Assembly (NCBI GenBank): GCA_031841125.1
Contig: CM063112.1
Coordinates: forward strand, 8,024,603 to 8,088,602
DNA: 64,000 nucleotides
Reading direction: 5' to 3'
Source of the DNA: Acanthococcus lagerstroemiae
Lineage: Eukaryota; Arthropoda; Insecta; Hemiptera; Eriococcidae
The stretch's first letter is position 1; each line of letters starts with the position of its first letter. Positions 11,450 through 23,654 of this stretch are shown here, one piece after another. The notes beneath the pieces are model-generated. The model saw only the letters and a list, made by a program, of their open reading frames with translations. It made no database searches and was not told the origin of the DNA. Both the position numbers and the translations under genes were made by a program.

Positions 11450-14400
11450 AAAGTTACTCAATTCTTACACATTCCGAGTTTCTCCTCTCAAGATTGCTCT
11501 ATCTAAACCCGTCTCTGTTTCTTACCCATAACTTAGGAGCAAATGTGTGTAAATATAATTTTGAAGCTCAGTGGATCTCCAGTTGAGAACTTCACTAGGC
11601 TGGACTAGTCGGCCGTTTCTCTATCATCACTGTTTGTTCGATAGTGGTCCAGACTTACAATTTCAGTACCTACCTAATTCTAATTACCATTGCCAGGGTT
11701 CAGAATTCGAATAATTCCAAATTTTTAGCGTTTGCGACCACAAATTCACAATTTTGAAGATACGCAACTACCAATAGTTGTGTTCTCAGCTATGAAGAAT
11801 GAAAATTGCACTCACGGACACGCAACGAAACTAAGTCAGGGTTCTTTTTGTGTTTTTTTCCTCGTCCTCCTGCTTTCCATCTTTGATTTATATTATACTC
11901 ATTTCAAATCAATAAGTAAAAAATCGAAAACCAGAGCACCGGTGATACGAAAACCGGAAATCCGGCCTCGATACCTGAAGTAGACGGATCGTCGACGAAG
12001 ACCTTAAGATAATTATAAAAAATATCAGTTTTCACATTGAAGGGGATTACTCGCAACACCCGTTGTACGTTTACCGGTAATTTGTCTAAACCTTTTCTCC
12101 TTTTTTTTGTTGATTTTTCTCTCTCGGGTTGGCTTTTATTTCCTTTTTTATTCTTTAACCGAACAAATGCATCGTGCAATTGCGACCGAAGTTACGCCAC
12201 ACATTCGAAGGTAATGAGCTGTGCGAGAGTTAATCTTCAATTTTACGACTCAGCTAAATAACAGAAAGAAAAAAAAACGTTTTTGATTGCGCTTCTTTTT
12301 TTCGTACCGTGTGGACTTTTCCAGCGCAATTGCGATCAGTTAGGTACGACAGATATGGAGTATAGAAAGCGAACAATTACTTACTTTTTCAACATGGTAT
12401 TCCAATCATTAACGAACAAACGCGTTTCAGAGAGTGAGCAATACTATTTAGTAGTGTGCAAACAGTGGAGGATCCAGGAAGGAATCCTTGGAGGGGAAAT
12501 TAGTAATGTACATAATATAAGAATTGAATACACAGGGGCAAATAGAGGGCTTTCTCCCAAATCTACTGAAAGCCTCCCTACCCCATAAAAAAAAAGAAGC
12601 ATAATTGAAAAATTATACGAGCAAAGGAATTCTTCGCATTATTCTGTTGTCAGTCCCCCAGGAGCCTCCCGCTTCAATTACCTAGTTATTTGCGCTTATG
12701 ACTGAACATCTCTCCTCCCTCCTCTGCTCTGAGTATTTAGATCACTTTTATGTTCTCACGATGAGAACTGAGTGTGTAAACATCGAAAAATACGTGGAAT
12801 TTTCAACAATTTCTCCTAAGCTCACTTAAAAGTACTGATGTCAGAACTGAGAATATTTTCCAACATTCACCATCAAATTTATTCAACTCGCTAGATTCTG
12901 GACTCTCAATCAGGCCTCAAGTTTTGGATGTTTCAACGTCCATCGCATTCTTATCTTATTTTTTCCTGGGGTGTGAGGGGATAAAGATTCGTTAAAGCTA
13001 GCCGAGATTTTCGATACTGGTTCAAGAATTGAAGAGCTCTTTTCCAAAGCGGCCTTAATCAAAATAAGTGATTTTACAAAATACGATACAAATTGTTTTC
13101 CGCCCCTCTCTGTGTCAAAATCTCCTTTGAATTTCCCCCTACCTTTCTTACTGTTATAAAAATTAATTTCTTTGTTATTATATTTACAGAAAAATGAAAA
13201 TTTCTGACATTAATAAAATATAATCAAAAATCAGTAAGATCCTACACTGTCGGTCACAGTTTTCAAGGTATACCTAGTCACTTTTATGGGGGTAGGGGTC
13301 GTAATTTACTGAACATGAGGGTTTTACTCTTTAGGTACTTCAAACCTTGGTCTACGATGTACCGTGCGAGAAACTTTGAGTCCGCCATTTTTTATCCGCT
13401 CGTAGTATAAAACGTGTCAAGTGAGAAAGGGCCCACTTCGTCGATACCGGTTTTCCCCCCTCTCCGTGAACAACGGTAGCCTGTGAACCAATGTATCGCA
13501 GCCAAGAAATTTAACTTCATCCTTTGGTTTAAACTTTTGACCTTAAGAAAATCTACGGCTTAACACAGCTTTTCGTTATAGCCATAGATTTTTTTGGGAT
13601 TACAAGAAGCTGATATTTGGCTTTTGGTTTATTTTGATGAAAGTTTTGGTCGAATACGGCTTTTAGCTTTCGGCTTTTGGCTGGATGCAATACATTGTTG
13701 TGAACGATCTTAACAAAGTTTCTTTCAGAGGAAACTTCGTACATTAATTTTTATGAAAAGGCCGACTGTGTTGTATCATTTTCTTCCCATGAAATTGTTC
13801 CAGCGTTTCCAGCGTTGAAGGAAACCTTTTTCTGCACCATTTTACATTGAGAAAAACCCAAATGTTTCATTTGAGGAGCGGAAATGTACATAGAATATCG
13901 CTTTTTATTTATTTATTTTTTCTCTCTAAAAAATATTTTGCTCCATCTCGAGAACCAAGCATTTCCGCCAAATGTAAATTCAAACTCAGCATCAAAGAAT
14001 ATTCCCAAATCAGTTGTTAATTCATTTTGTTGGTTTTTCATAAGTACTTGATTATTCTTGGGTTCGTTCGTTACTTACCAGAGAGGGTGCAAAAAAGTAA
14101 GCCGGTCCTGCTCCCCATAACCGTCCAAAATTCAATTTTTCAGTAGAAGTTCTTTGAAAAAATGGAAAAATTTGACGCGCTTTGCTCGCAAATGAGCATT
14201 TTAAAAATCACTTTGAAGGGTCAATACTATGACCAAATCTGTTCCTTATGACAGCTCTTCGAGACCCGGTCAACACTTTGAAACTTCTGCCATGTCGAAG
14301 ACACTTCAAAACTAGTTTAAAATACTTCAAGGCTCTTCCAATCTTGTCGAAGACTCGCGGTGATACTTCAAGACATATTTAGACTCCTTAAGTCTTTTCC

Positions 14401-14600
14401 AAACTTGACGAGGACTTTTTAAGACTTAGGTTTGGTCTTGAGGTGAAAGTGAAAAATTAGTTACCTACAGTTCTTGAAAAAGGTACAAACCTTGAAATTG
14501 GCATATAAACTTCAAAAACTGTCGTTCAAGTTTTTGAAAACGTATTCAAGACTCTTAAGACTTTTCCATATGTGTTTGCTCAAGATTCCTGAAGACTCGT
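11450..14600. other. Anonymous AT-rich stretch
   Basis: No gene recognised. Near 12465 a CAGTGGAGGATCCAGGA sequence resembles one end of a common animal hAT terminus, but no partner end was found. About 14220-14600 holds degenerate AAGACTC/CTTCAAGAC simple sequence. Confidence 0.4.
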
Positions 14601-14618
14601 CAACACATCTGCAGGCTT

Positions 14619-14841
14619 CTCTTTTTTAATTTTTGCTCTCAACCCGAGCCCTGAAATCCGCTCTTGCGAGCATTACCTCAGAGACGTCGGGGAAGCAATT
14701 AGGGCTGTGTTAGCCCATCTTCTTTTCTGGCCAAAAACCGGCCTAAATCGAAATGTAGCGAGCTGCTACGTGGGCTCGAACCCGGGGCCTCCGGATTCTG
14801 AGACCAGCGCGCTCTCCACTCGGCCAACTGGACCCCGTACG
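14619..14841 (-). mobile_element. tRNA-derived SINE
   Basis: Read on the minus strand, the element starts with a tRNA-like head. It has an A-box-like TGGCCGAGTGG, a possible anticodon loop CTCAGAA (CAG, leucine-like) and a B-box-like GGTTCGAGCC. A body of about 140 bp and an A-rich tail (AAAAATTAAAAAAG) follow. TCTGCAGGCTT is repeated exactly on both sides, at 14608-14618 and 14842-14852, which is the 11-bp target duplication of a retrotransposed copy. The anticodon and T stems contain mismatches and the long leucine variable arm is missing, so this is not a working tRNA gene. Confidence 0.85.
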
Positions 14842-14859
14842 TCTGCAGGCTTGTTTGAA

Positions 14860-15930
14860 ATTCTATGACTTCGGATTACCTACATTAGGAGCATTTTCAC
14901 TTAGAATTTCTCTCTCTGGGAGGAACTATTACCCCATTGCTATCTCTGTGTCTCCTTATCTAGTAAAGTTCCCTCATGACTAGCTCAGAGCACCAAGTTG
15001 GGCCAGTCCGACAGCGCCACAGGATAATGACACCAGTAGAATGTTCTCAAGAGTCTACCTTGAAAGCTGTCCATTTCTACGACCTCTGTGTTGAGAGCAG
15101 CCTCCACAATTACCAACATAGATCGGAAACCCAGTGACTACAAATGGTTGAGTGGCGAACGTAGCTCCCCAACCCTGTAAGACCCTATTTTGTCTAGCAA
15201 TCCGCAACTTGTCGGTTCCATCCGTTAGCAACCATTTCGGATACCTTAACTCGTGAAAAGTACAACTAGGTATAAAAGCACGTAAATTCGGCGTCCATTA
15301 CCGAGTTCGTTCGTTTTCTATAATTGCCACAGCGAGGGAGTAAAAAATTGTACGGGACGGCGTAAACCCAGTTTTAATTTTCAACGACGGCTTTCGGATT
15401 GCGCTGCTTGGCGCTGGCGGTCGGGAATTAGCGAATCTTCGTATGCAGGTCGGGTAATGAATATTTTAGACACTGAGTGTGTTGTGCTAGCTTATGACAA
15501 ATCGGTTAACCGAAATTAAAGGCGAACGACCCGTGAAACGGTTTCCCAGTGCTCGTGAATTTCAGCTCCAGCTTAAGACGTGGCCCGGCCGGTACGAAGG
15601 CTCAAAAGTTTTATTATTTATCGTCGCGCGTATTTCATTCACCCAGGTAATACACGTCGCAATTTACACCAGGATGCTCGCCGTGCTACAACAATCGTGT
15701 TCAAGCACCTCCTTGATCTGCCGCACAAGTTATTCGCAAAAATGACCTCTCTTTCCCACTCGCTTGGGCTCCTTATAGTTTTCCGACACGTCGTTCTTTT
15801 CTACCCTTTCAGAACCCTCGCGGTCGCCATTTCGATGATACGTATAACTTATAGGCGCAAATAGAGGGCTTGGGAGCTTAGTCCTTTTCAATACTTTAAA
15901 ACCCCCACCCGGCCCACCCACCCAAAAAAT
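14860..15930. other. Anonymous, fairly CpG-rich in its second half
   Basis: Two overlapping plus-strand open frames of 83 and 94 codons at 15494-15864 show no recognisable motif and compete with each other. I do not call a gene. Confidence 0.4.
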
Positions 15931-15988
15931 ACTGAAATTCGAATTCTTGTTCCCTGTCATTCCCGTAGGCCCGTTTCACGCGACGAAA

Positions 15989-17897
15989 TCTCTCTATATA
16001 CTAAAAAAGTAAAATCCGTCGCCGCCGCCACCACCTCCGCGGGAAAATAACCGCACTGCGGGTTGCCTATCTAAAAATCCGAAAAATTGCAGGGGCACAT
16101 CAGCTACTTTCAAGGACATTCTAATATAAAAGATCTCCAAGTTTTAAGACATAACCGACATAATAAGACATAAAATGACATAATTACCCATAATCTTCAA
16201 GATCACAAGTCGCTGCAGGTTGCCTACCCGGCCCCTTAATTACTCAATTTTCCAGGGGTAGCTTACCTTCAGGAGGGGGTTTATGGTTGTGGAGGAAGCT
16301 CCTGAAGGGGGAGGAGAGCCCCTGGAAAATTGCAGGGGCAGATCAACTACTTTCAAGGACATAATCTGTTCTAACATAAAAGCTCTCCAAGTTTTAAGAC
16401 ATAACTGACATAATGAGACATAAAAAGACATAAAATGACATAATTACCCATAATCTCCAAGATCTCAAGTCGCTGCGGGTTGCCTACCCTGCCACTTAGT
16501 TGTTCAATAGAGGTAGCCTACCCTCGGGAGGGGGTTCATGGTTGAGGAGGGAGCTCTTGAAGAGGGAAGAGGGCCCCTGTGGGGGCGTGGGCTGTGGACG
16601 GAGATGAAGGCCCTGGGTGGGGCGGGAGTAAGAGGACCTGGTGGAGGAGAAAGTCCTTGGTGAGAGAGGGGACCTTGGAGAGAAATGGCCGTGGTGCGGG
16701 AGAGCATGGTGGCAGGGTGGGGTCTTGAGGGGTAAGGGCTCTCGAGGGAGGGGTGGTCATGGTTGTGAGAGCTCCTGGGTGGATGGTCAGGGAACTTCAA
16801 GGGGGTTGGAGGGCCATAGTGAGGACAGAGGCTCTGAAAGGAGATGAAGCACAGGGGGTAGGGGGTTGGAGGGCAATAGTGAGGACAGGGGCTCTGAAAG
16901 GAGATGAAGCACAGAGGGTAGTGGTGGGTGAGAGGTCCTTGCGGCGGAGGAAATCCTAAGTAGGAGAGGGTGGCCATTGAGGAAGGAGGAGGTAATGGTG
17001 GGTGAGGATCCTAGAGGGGCAGTAAAATTTTGGTAGATAAAGGCTCGGGGGTGTAAGAGGTACTCATGGTAGAGGAGGCAGCTCCTAAAGGGGAGGAAAA
17101 CCACGATGGTGGCGGTGACTATAGATGAGTGTAAAGACCCTGAGTGGGGAGGGGGTAATAGTGACAAAAGGGTCCTGGTGGAGGAGGAAGTTCTTGGTGA
17201 GAGAGGCGGCCGGGAAGGCGAATGAAGGCCATGGTGCGGAAGGTTTTGGTCCTGTGGAGGGGGTCTTGAGGGGAAGGGTTCTTGAGCGGGAGGGGTGATC
17301 ATGGTGGTGGAAGCTCCTGGTTGGAGGACCAGGGGATCTTCATGGTGGTTGAGCAAGGAGGCCGTAGAGTGATGGAGCCGCGGAAGGGGAAGGCTATAGA
17401 GAGGGACTAAGGCCACCATTGGGGAGGTCGTAGTGATGGGTGAGGAGGTCTTGGTGGGGGTGTGGTACGTGAACAGAAATGAAGGCCATGGTGGTGTGGG
17501 GTGGTCGAAGGACGTGGTCCTAATTGAGGGCACTCGGGGTGGAAGTGGGTGATCGGGGGAGACTAGGTGGAGGACTATGGCCATTGTGGGGGAGGAGTTT
17601 GTGGCTGAGGAGGGCTGCGACTGTTGAGGTGTGACTATGGCGGTGGAGGGGGCCGTGGTGGTGGTGAAGGAGGAGGAGGAGGCTCGTGATGAAGAATGGA
17701 TGGAAGGGGGTTCATGGTGGAAGATTGAGGACCGCTGATAGAGGGGGAGCAAAAGAAGCACAAAGTTTCAGACCAAACACTGAGGACTGTGGCGGATGGA
17801 CGAGGCGCGAAGCGCCGAGTAAGGCTGGCACGAGCGAAGCGAGTGACGGCGGGGGGGAGGTTGGGCTGCGAAGCGGCCAGGGGGCAAAGCCCCCTAG
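15989..17897 (+). mobile_element. Non-autonomous Helitron, 1.9 kb
   Basis: The 5' end is TCTCTCTATATACTAAAA. The 3' end is a hairpin, GGGGGC-AAA-GCCCCC at 17880-17894, immediately followed by TAG, so the terminus reads CTAG. The host base before it is A (15988) and after it is T (17898), and the MITE sequence resumes without duplication. This is the textbook Helitron signature (5' TC, 3' CTRR, insertion between A and T). The interior is GC- and purine-rich low-complexity DNA with repeated ACTGCGGGTTGCCTA blocks and small GCGAAGCG-type hairpins near the 3' end. No Rep/helicase coding was seen. Confidence 0.93.
16801..16920. repeat. 60-bp tandem duplication inside the Helitron
   Basis: 16801-16860 and 16861-16920 are nearly identical at an exact 60-bp spacing, both starting GGGGGTTGGAGGGC. 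High identity suggests a recent local duplication. Confidence 0.95.
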
Positions 17898-18079
17898 TGT
17901 AAACTGATGTTTCTCAAATTTGACGTAATTTTTAATTGCTATTTGTAGAAAAACTAATGACGATAGGAAGCTGTGATTTGTTTCATTCAAAAGAGCGTGA
18001 TTTTTTCTGTAAGAATTGTCAAGAAAGTCAAAAATGATTTTTTGACACCAGAGGCACATTTCATGATTCCAGGTCACGC

Positions 18080-20390
18080 ATACTATCCCGACAAATTTCC
18101 GCCCTACAAGTGTCTTTTACCTTTCATTCTAACATTTGTTCGGCCTCTATTCTTCTTTGAATTGATATCCATAGGTTCCCTAGTTTATTGGTGCCTAGCT
18201 TGTCCTCGTACATCAAGGCAGGGGAGGGGTCGTGAGGGATTCCGATTCATAGTGGGAGCAAATTCAAATAACGCTAGAAAAAACCAATTCTTTCATTCGG
18301 AAGCGAATTCTGGTTTAGCTGTATCTGATGGGGGCGGGGGCAAGGGGCGACCAAACATTCCCAGGAATAGAAAGCTACATAGAGTATCGAGTGCATGTAA
18401 AATTTCAACTCCTATTCTAAGTATTCCATGAATTGGAGAAGAAAGTTCAAAAAACTACTTTCTTCTGCAGAAGGTGTGTATTGAACTGCGCTGCTCAGAA
18501 CGGTCATTTCATACCTCATATTTGTGACGGTTTTAAGGTAGATTTAAAAAACGTACTAGAGATCTTTTTTATAAAGACTTTGGGGTAGAACAATGTCTGG
18601 TTGAAATTAGTTTTCTCATGTACCACAGTACTAGAAATTTTTGAAGAAAAAAAAAAAAGATTGTGACGAGGAAGGGTTTGAATTGCCAGGAAGGGTAGGA
18701 TCTGGGACTTTTATTATGTTAGAACACCATTATCAATAACTTTTAGCTTATTACCTTGTTTCCCCTCACAATCTCGTTTTTACATCTAATTTGTGTTAGC
18801 CATTTCTGTCTTCCTAAAATATTCCTTCGCCCTGGCCCTGCTAGCGCTTTGAGGTTTCGGTTTCTTTGATTTTTCGCGTGAATCCGGCTCTGAATCTAAA
18901 ATTTGTTTTTATTCTAGTTCGGCAGTCTTACAAAACATACGAGTAGGTAATACGGTACAGCTCATTTCTTGAAAGAACTCGTAAGATACCCTGAAATATA
19001 CAACATGAGAATCTGGTGGCAAGTGAACGTCTAGTTTACTCGAGAGCCTCAGCCTCGTACTTGCGAGTACACGTTGTCTCAGATATGCGTAACATCTCAA
19101 GTCATCAGTTTTATATGAGCTCTGTGTCGTATCTGCACCCCCGTGCTTGTTCGTATCTCGTCCCCCAATTTCGGTAACTGTTTCTATCCAATTACCCGTA
19201 CGAAAGAGCGCGACCTTATGGGACAGCACCGGGCTCACGGCTCACGCGCTTTCAATTTCAACTGCATCCCCGTTTTCGTTAGCCGAGGATTTTGAAATAT
19301 TTATTTACACGTAACGAGATGCACTCGGAAGAGAAATTTCGCTCAGATTTATAGCGATTCGCCGACTTTGTGTGTGCCTATCTGGAAGCTATTTATTCAG
19401 GCTTGTCTCCTGTATCAAAGTACATATACTACGAAAATTAAACAATTTTTCCCTCGCCGTGCAGTTTGCGAACCGGCGTTGTTTTTATTCTCCGGAAATG
19501 TACGTTTCCCGACGATGAAAAATAAACGCGCATAGAAACGAATTCGCATTCGTCTGCGCTAATGGCGGGAGATGACAAAAAATGGGTCATTTTCTTTCTC
19601 GATATGCTAATATCGTCGCACTTGCATTCGAAGGAAGCTCGTAAATAATATGATTAATCGTTGAAAGAGAATATTTGGATGCGTTAGCTTCTTCTTTTTC
19701 ATACATCTAAACAGATGAACGTGCATCAAGTTCGCCGAATTCGAGATGCGGTACTGGAAATGGGAATTTATTCGCGCATCCAGATACATATACATGGTAC
19801 GTACAGGAAGCAAGTTCGAGATATACAAATTATTTTCTGGAATTTCAATAATTTGATGATGTATCCCGAAGATGACGCGACTCTTTGTACTTCTGGTCTG
19901 TGCCAGTTTCATTCCGGTTTCCACTGACACCGCTCTCAATTTCCTGCATTCGTGTAATTTCATTAATTTGGGTAACTAATAGCGGCTTAGCCGAGTTTTC
20001 TTCAGTGACAATGCGAACGCGTCCAAAAAACACGTTTGTCTCCTTTTTTCCTTTTCTGCCACGGATTTCGTCTGAGGATACTGAGTTATTGAAATAAGTG
20101 TTGGAGCTTTCGCGTAATTAATGAGACCCTCTCTACGTGTGCTGCTTGGGCGTGTTGAGGGGGCTCAGGAAGAACTAAAGACAAATAGGAGAAGGAAAAC
20201 TCCGACAGATTAACCCTGATGACAGCAACGGGAAACTACATCAAGATTCTTCTCAGGAGATGCGTCTGAACCACCACAATTATGATGACAACTCAAAATG
20301 TAAATAGTAATTTCGAAAAAGTCTCCAATTTGGATGTCTGGGCGGAGACGACCAAGTAAGAAATTATCAGAATTGAGAATGTTGTATATT
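18080..20390. other. Anonymous stretch, no gene seen
   Basis: The longest frames are 109 and 118 codons on the minus strand (18909-19238 and 19607-19963). They show no motif I recognise and overlap frames on the other strand. Confidence 0.4.
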
Positions 20391-20397
20391 TCCTCCA

Positions 20398-20618
20398 CTA
20401 GTACGATACCTCTCTCCAGTTGTTTCTCTCCTGTGCTAATCTGTTCATTTCTGAGAAGAATTTACACTTTGTATCCTTCATTATCTGCTATTCATAACTC
20501 ATTCTGTGTCTTCCTTTTTAGTTCTTTCCCTCAACCATCCCTCCCAGCAGCAATAATAATATCCCTGGATGTCCTATATTATGACCTGTCATTTTAACTC
20601 TTCTCTTTATGATTATAT
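20398..20618 (-). pseudogene. RTE-like LINE RT, C-terminal fragment
   Basis: One minus-strand frame reads through two internal stops to a terminal stop at 20398-20400. It shows the usual tail of RTE-like reverse transcriptase ORFs: a WNII-KRR-KMTGH segment followed by a basic linker, then MNRLAQERNNWREV. This is the distal part of the same LINE whose catalytic region lies at 23655-24446. The 3-kb inverted-repeat element between them explains the gap. Clade assignment rests on my reading of motifs. Confidence 0.8.
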
Positions 20619-21419
20619 TCCAAAAAGGCTATAGCATGGTAAGATAGGTAAATCGGCCTACCTAAGTCGATTTTTTCAAATTTTTCTTCAGTCCTTCATT
20701 TGCACCCTTGAAAGATGAGATGAAGAAAAACATGCGTAGAAATGGTTACATTGCTCGTGCAAGTAAGAAAACATAAGTACTTGAAACGTGTCAGTTCTTG
20801 CTAAAGACACTATTATAATAAACATTACGTATGCTCAACCTGAAGATGGACACATGCAGACGTGTCCGCGATTGTTAAGAGCTTGTATTTGCAAGAGGTA
20901 GACTGTTGGTCTGACTCTAGTGATAAAAAATTTGCAGAAGAGCTTAAAATTGAAACGTTAACTAGGTATACATGAGCCACAACTATGTAATTCCAAATTC
21001 AATGATTGAAGAAAACCAAACTTTGCGATCTAGGGTTAAAAAACTGTTTTTATTGAGTCTTGATCATTCTAAAATTCCATTGAAGACTTGGTATAGAGGA
21101 CTTGAGATGATGTATATCAACAATAGGAAACAGGGATTACGTCCATAGGAAGTGACCCTGAATTCTGAGAACACGTGACTGTTCCTTAACAGCACAATGT
21201 TATATCTTATGCGCAAATTGTTGACTATAATTCGAGGTCTACTCTATAGTAGGTACCCAACAAACTATCATGGGCGTAGCCAGGTGGGGGAGGGGGCAAT
21301 CTAGGGTGCTTTCCCCAGTAGACAGAGACTGAAGTTATATTGTAGTGTGCATTACCGACATAAATAGATATTTCACCCGTACAATAATGAAATACCTAGT
21401 TTTGTTTTTTTTTAAATTC

Positions 21420-21775
21420 CACGCCTTTTTGCGATTATCTCGATAAATATGTTTTCTGAATAAAAGTTGTGAAGGACCTTTTTGTAGAGAATTTAACAAG
21501 GAACATTTTATGTTATTTGCATTTTGGACCTAAAGTGAATATTGTCTCAGATAATTGCGATTTAGCTAGTAATGATCGGGATAAAAGAAAAAATAACAAA
21601 AAGCCACGTTCCTCGAAACTTTCACACATTTTTGCGATTATCTCGGTAAATATGCATTTTAGAGAAAAGTTGTAAGTGAATTTTTTTTATAGGAAACGTA
21701 ACAAGGAATATTTTATGTTACGTGCATTTCGGTCCTGAAGTTGATATGTTCCGAGATATTCGTGTTTTTTGTAAA
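21420..21775. repeat. Tandem duplication with 203-bp period
   Basis: GCGATTATCTCG recurs at 21431 and 21634. The following AAATATG, AGTTGT, AACAAGGAA and TTTTATGTTA blocks repeat in the same order. Copies are diverged. It lies inside the 3-kb inverted-repeat element. Confidence 0.75.
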
Positions 21776-21956
21776 ATCTCAGTATTATACATAAAGCGCC
21801 ACGTGTTAATGACCTCAGATTGAGCTCAAATTTTTTATGGTGAGTTTCTAGGTCCATTGGAACACATTTCAGAGCGCACCTTAATCGATTGGTGAAAACT
21901 TGTAAAATAAGGGACACCCTAGGGTGTAGGTCATATTATTCAGGAACTTGGCTATC

Positions 21957-22236
21957 CAGGAACGTACTGATAGGGGAAGGGGCCGACTTACCCCCCCCCC
22001 CCCCCGAGGAATTTTTCACTCACCAGTTGAGAATATTTGCAATTTTAGTCAGGGACGAGTTGGGAAACTTTAGTAAATGGATCAAAAGTTGGAAAAATCC
22101 AACAAGTCAAAAGGATTTTTTTTAGCCAATACAAAAAAATTGTCGATACCAGAGAATCTTGAGTTGAGTCAGTTGGGACTTTCACAATTTTTGCCCCCTT
22201 CCCCCTCCCTAGAAAAAACTCTTCGGTAGGTCCCTG
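21957..22236. mobile_element. hAT-like MITE with internal minisatellite, copy 2
   Basis: TGGCTATC is repeated exactly at 21949-21956 and 22237-22244. The ends are CAGGAACGTACTGATAGGGG and its inverted counterpart ending GTAGGTCCCTG. It shares the TTGGAAAAATCCAACAAGTC unit with copy 1. A run of about 15 C near the left end may be miscounted in assembly. It sits directly upstream of the mariner remnant. Confidence 0.9.
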
Positions 22237-22255
22237 TGGCTATCGAAAAATCTGC

Positions 22256-22541
22256 TGAGGTCACACATCTCGCATGCCATTGAGGATCGTCGTGCAAACT
22301 GAAGTTCATGCTCATTTCTCACCCTCCCTACTCACCCGATTTAGCCCCGAGCGATTTTAAATTTTTCGTCACGTTGAAGCGAGATCGCAAGGTAATTATT
22401 ATGCTTCAGACGACGAGGTGAAAGAGGCAGTGAAGGCTTGGATAAAAAAAGAAGAAAATTTCTTTGCGTACAGAATGAAAAAACTTGTTAAACGTTAGAA
22501 GAACTGTATAAGTGTTAATGGCGACTATGTAGAAAAATAAA
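22256..22541 (+). pseudogene. Mariner transposase C-terminal remnant
   Basis: A broken plus-strand reading gives RSHISHAIED, then, after a frame change, HPPYSPDLAPSDFKFF, and after a second change ASDDEVKEAVKAW and NCISVNGDYVEK before a stop at about 22541. YSPDLAPSD is the mariner-family signature that holds the last aspartate of the DDD catalytic triad. The order and the final GDYVEK ending fit the C-terminal third of a mariner transposase. The two upstream catalytic aspartates are not seen. There are at least two frameshifts and one in-frame stop. The N-terminal part is absent. Confidence 0.9.
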
Positions 22542-23654
22542 AAGTACACCATTCTGAAGCTAAAGGATTCTGGTTTCTGGCGCAGCTTGGAAGGGGTAAT
22601 TACTTTTGAAAAACACGACCCCAGGACTAGGTGGCCAAGGGTCCTAGGGTACCTATATACACTTCTTCTTTCAACTTCGACTCCATAGGAGGCCACAATT
22701 TCAGAAATAAGAAACGGGGGACGATGATTGGGTCGCTTACCCAACCTAGAAATTTCAACGAATAGAAGTACTACACACTGAACACATAGATTTGATTCAT
22801 AATTGAATAAAGGAATTTGACATGAGCATACACACTGATAAATAAAGTGGGTTTTTGAGGAAATGAAGAAAAAATATCATTCAAAAATACATCAAGTCAA
22901 CAGGTTTATATACATTAAAACGAAAGTTCAAGTTAATCATTTTTAAAATAATCAATAAGAATAAATAAAAAAAAAGGGGGAAAAAAAGAAATACAGAAAA
23001 AAACAAAATGTTGGATAAGGAATTACTCCCAAAAAGTAACATGGTTTGGATACTCTAATCTTCATCACTGTCTTCTTTAATTACAGTTTCAATCAGCTTT
23101 TTTTAATAAATATATCGTTTGTAGCTCTTTCTTGAAAAAAAAATTGGTGCTGGATCAGGGTTATAAATTTCACAAGCAAAAATCAGTGAAAGAAAAATCG
23201 AAAAAAAATAAATTTTTTGAGTGATGAGGTATGTGCCACCGCTCTAAACATGCTGAAAATTGGCATACAGGTGGGAGAATACATTGGAAAATAATAGCAA
23301 ATTAAGATTTTTTTGCCAGCTCAAAAATGACAGCCGGGGCGCCATTTTGAAAATTTTAAAATCGATTTCAAAGGTTGAAAAAAGGTAGAAAAAAACTTCA
23401 AAAAAATTTGGTTTTATTTATGCTGGAAGCCTTCATCTACATGCCAAATTTCGTACAATTTGAGCAAAAAATGCCTAAGATAGAGCTGAAAGAGTGAAAA
23501 TCCTATATTCCGAGGCGACACCCTTCTAGAGGGGGGTTAGGATTGTAACGAAGGGCTCTAAAATTTTCTTTTACCACTCCAAATAGAGGACTGAAGAAAA
23601 AATTGAAAGAATCAACTTAGGCCGATCCGCCTATCTTACCCTGCTATAGCCTTT

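Larger units (their letters stand above)
15936..18078 (-). mobile_element. Second copy of the 8.6-kb MITE, split by a Helitron
   Basis: 15936-15988 and 17898-18078 together match the reverse complement of 8596-8830. Shared blocks include TCCCGTAGGC, CGTTTCAC, the TGTAAAC-TGATGTTT block, GAGCGTGATTTTTTCTG and the inverted end GAGGCACATTTCATGATTCC. Its far end is truncated near 15936. The inserted sequence between the halves is the Helitron. Confidence 0.8.
20624..23654. mobile_element. 3-kb element with inverted ends of about 65-70 bp, inside an RTE LINE
   Basis: AAAGGCTATAGCATGGTAAG at 20624 is inverted at the right end (CTTACCCTGCTATAGCCTTT, to 23654). The match continues inward for about 65-70 bp with scattered differences, through AATCGGCCTA and CTTCAGTCC. 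LINE coding flanks it on both sides on the minus strand. I see no clear target duplication. Internally it carries a roughly 200-bp tandem duplication, a hAT MITE and a mariner remnant, but no transposase of its own that I can identify. Confidence 0.75.

Noticed and set aside
12465..12600. hAT element starting CAGTGGAGGATCCAGGA
   Set aside because: Only one end found; no inverted partner or 8-bp duplication in reach.
14762..14836. Functional tRNA-Leu gene
   Set aside because: Stem mismatches, no long variable arm, and an attached body, tail and target duplication show a SINE.
16787..17761. 324-codon minus-strand open frame, rich in Ser, Pro, Thr and His
   Set aside because: It is the reverse of purine-rich low-complexity DNA inside a Helitron; several frames are open at once and the translation has no domain.
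15989..17897. Autonomous Helitron
   Set aside because: No replication-initiator or helicase motif in any frame.
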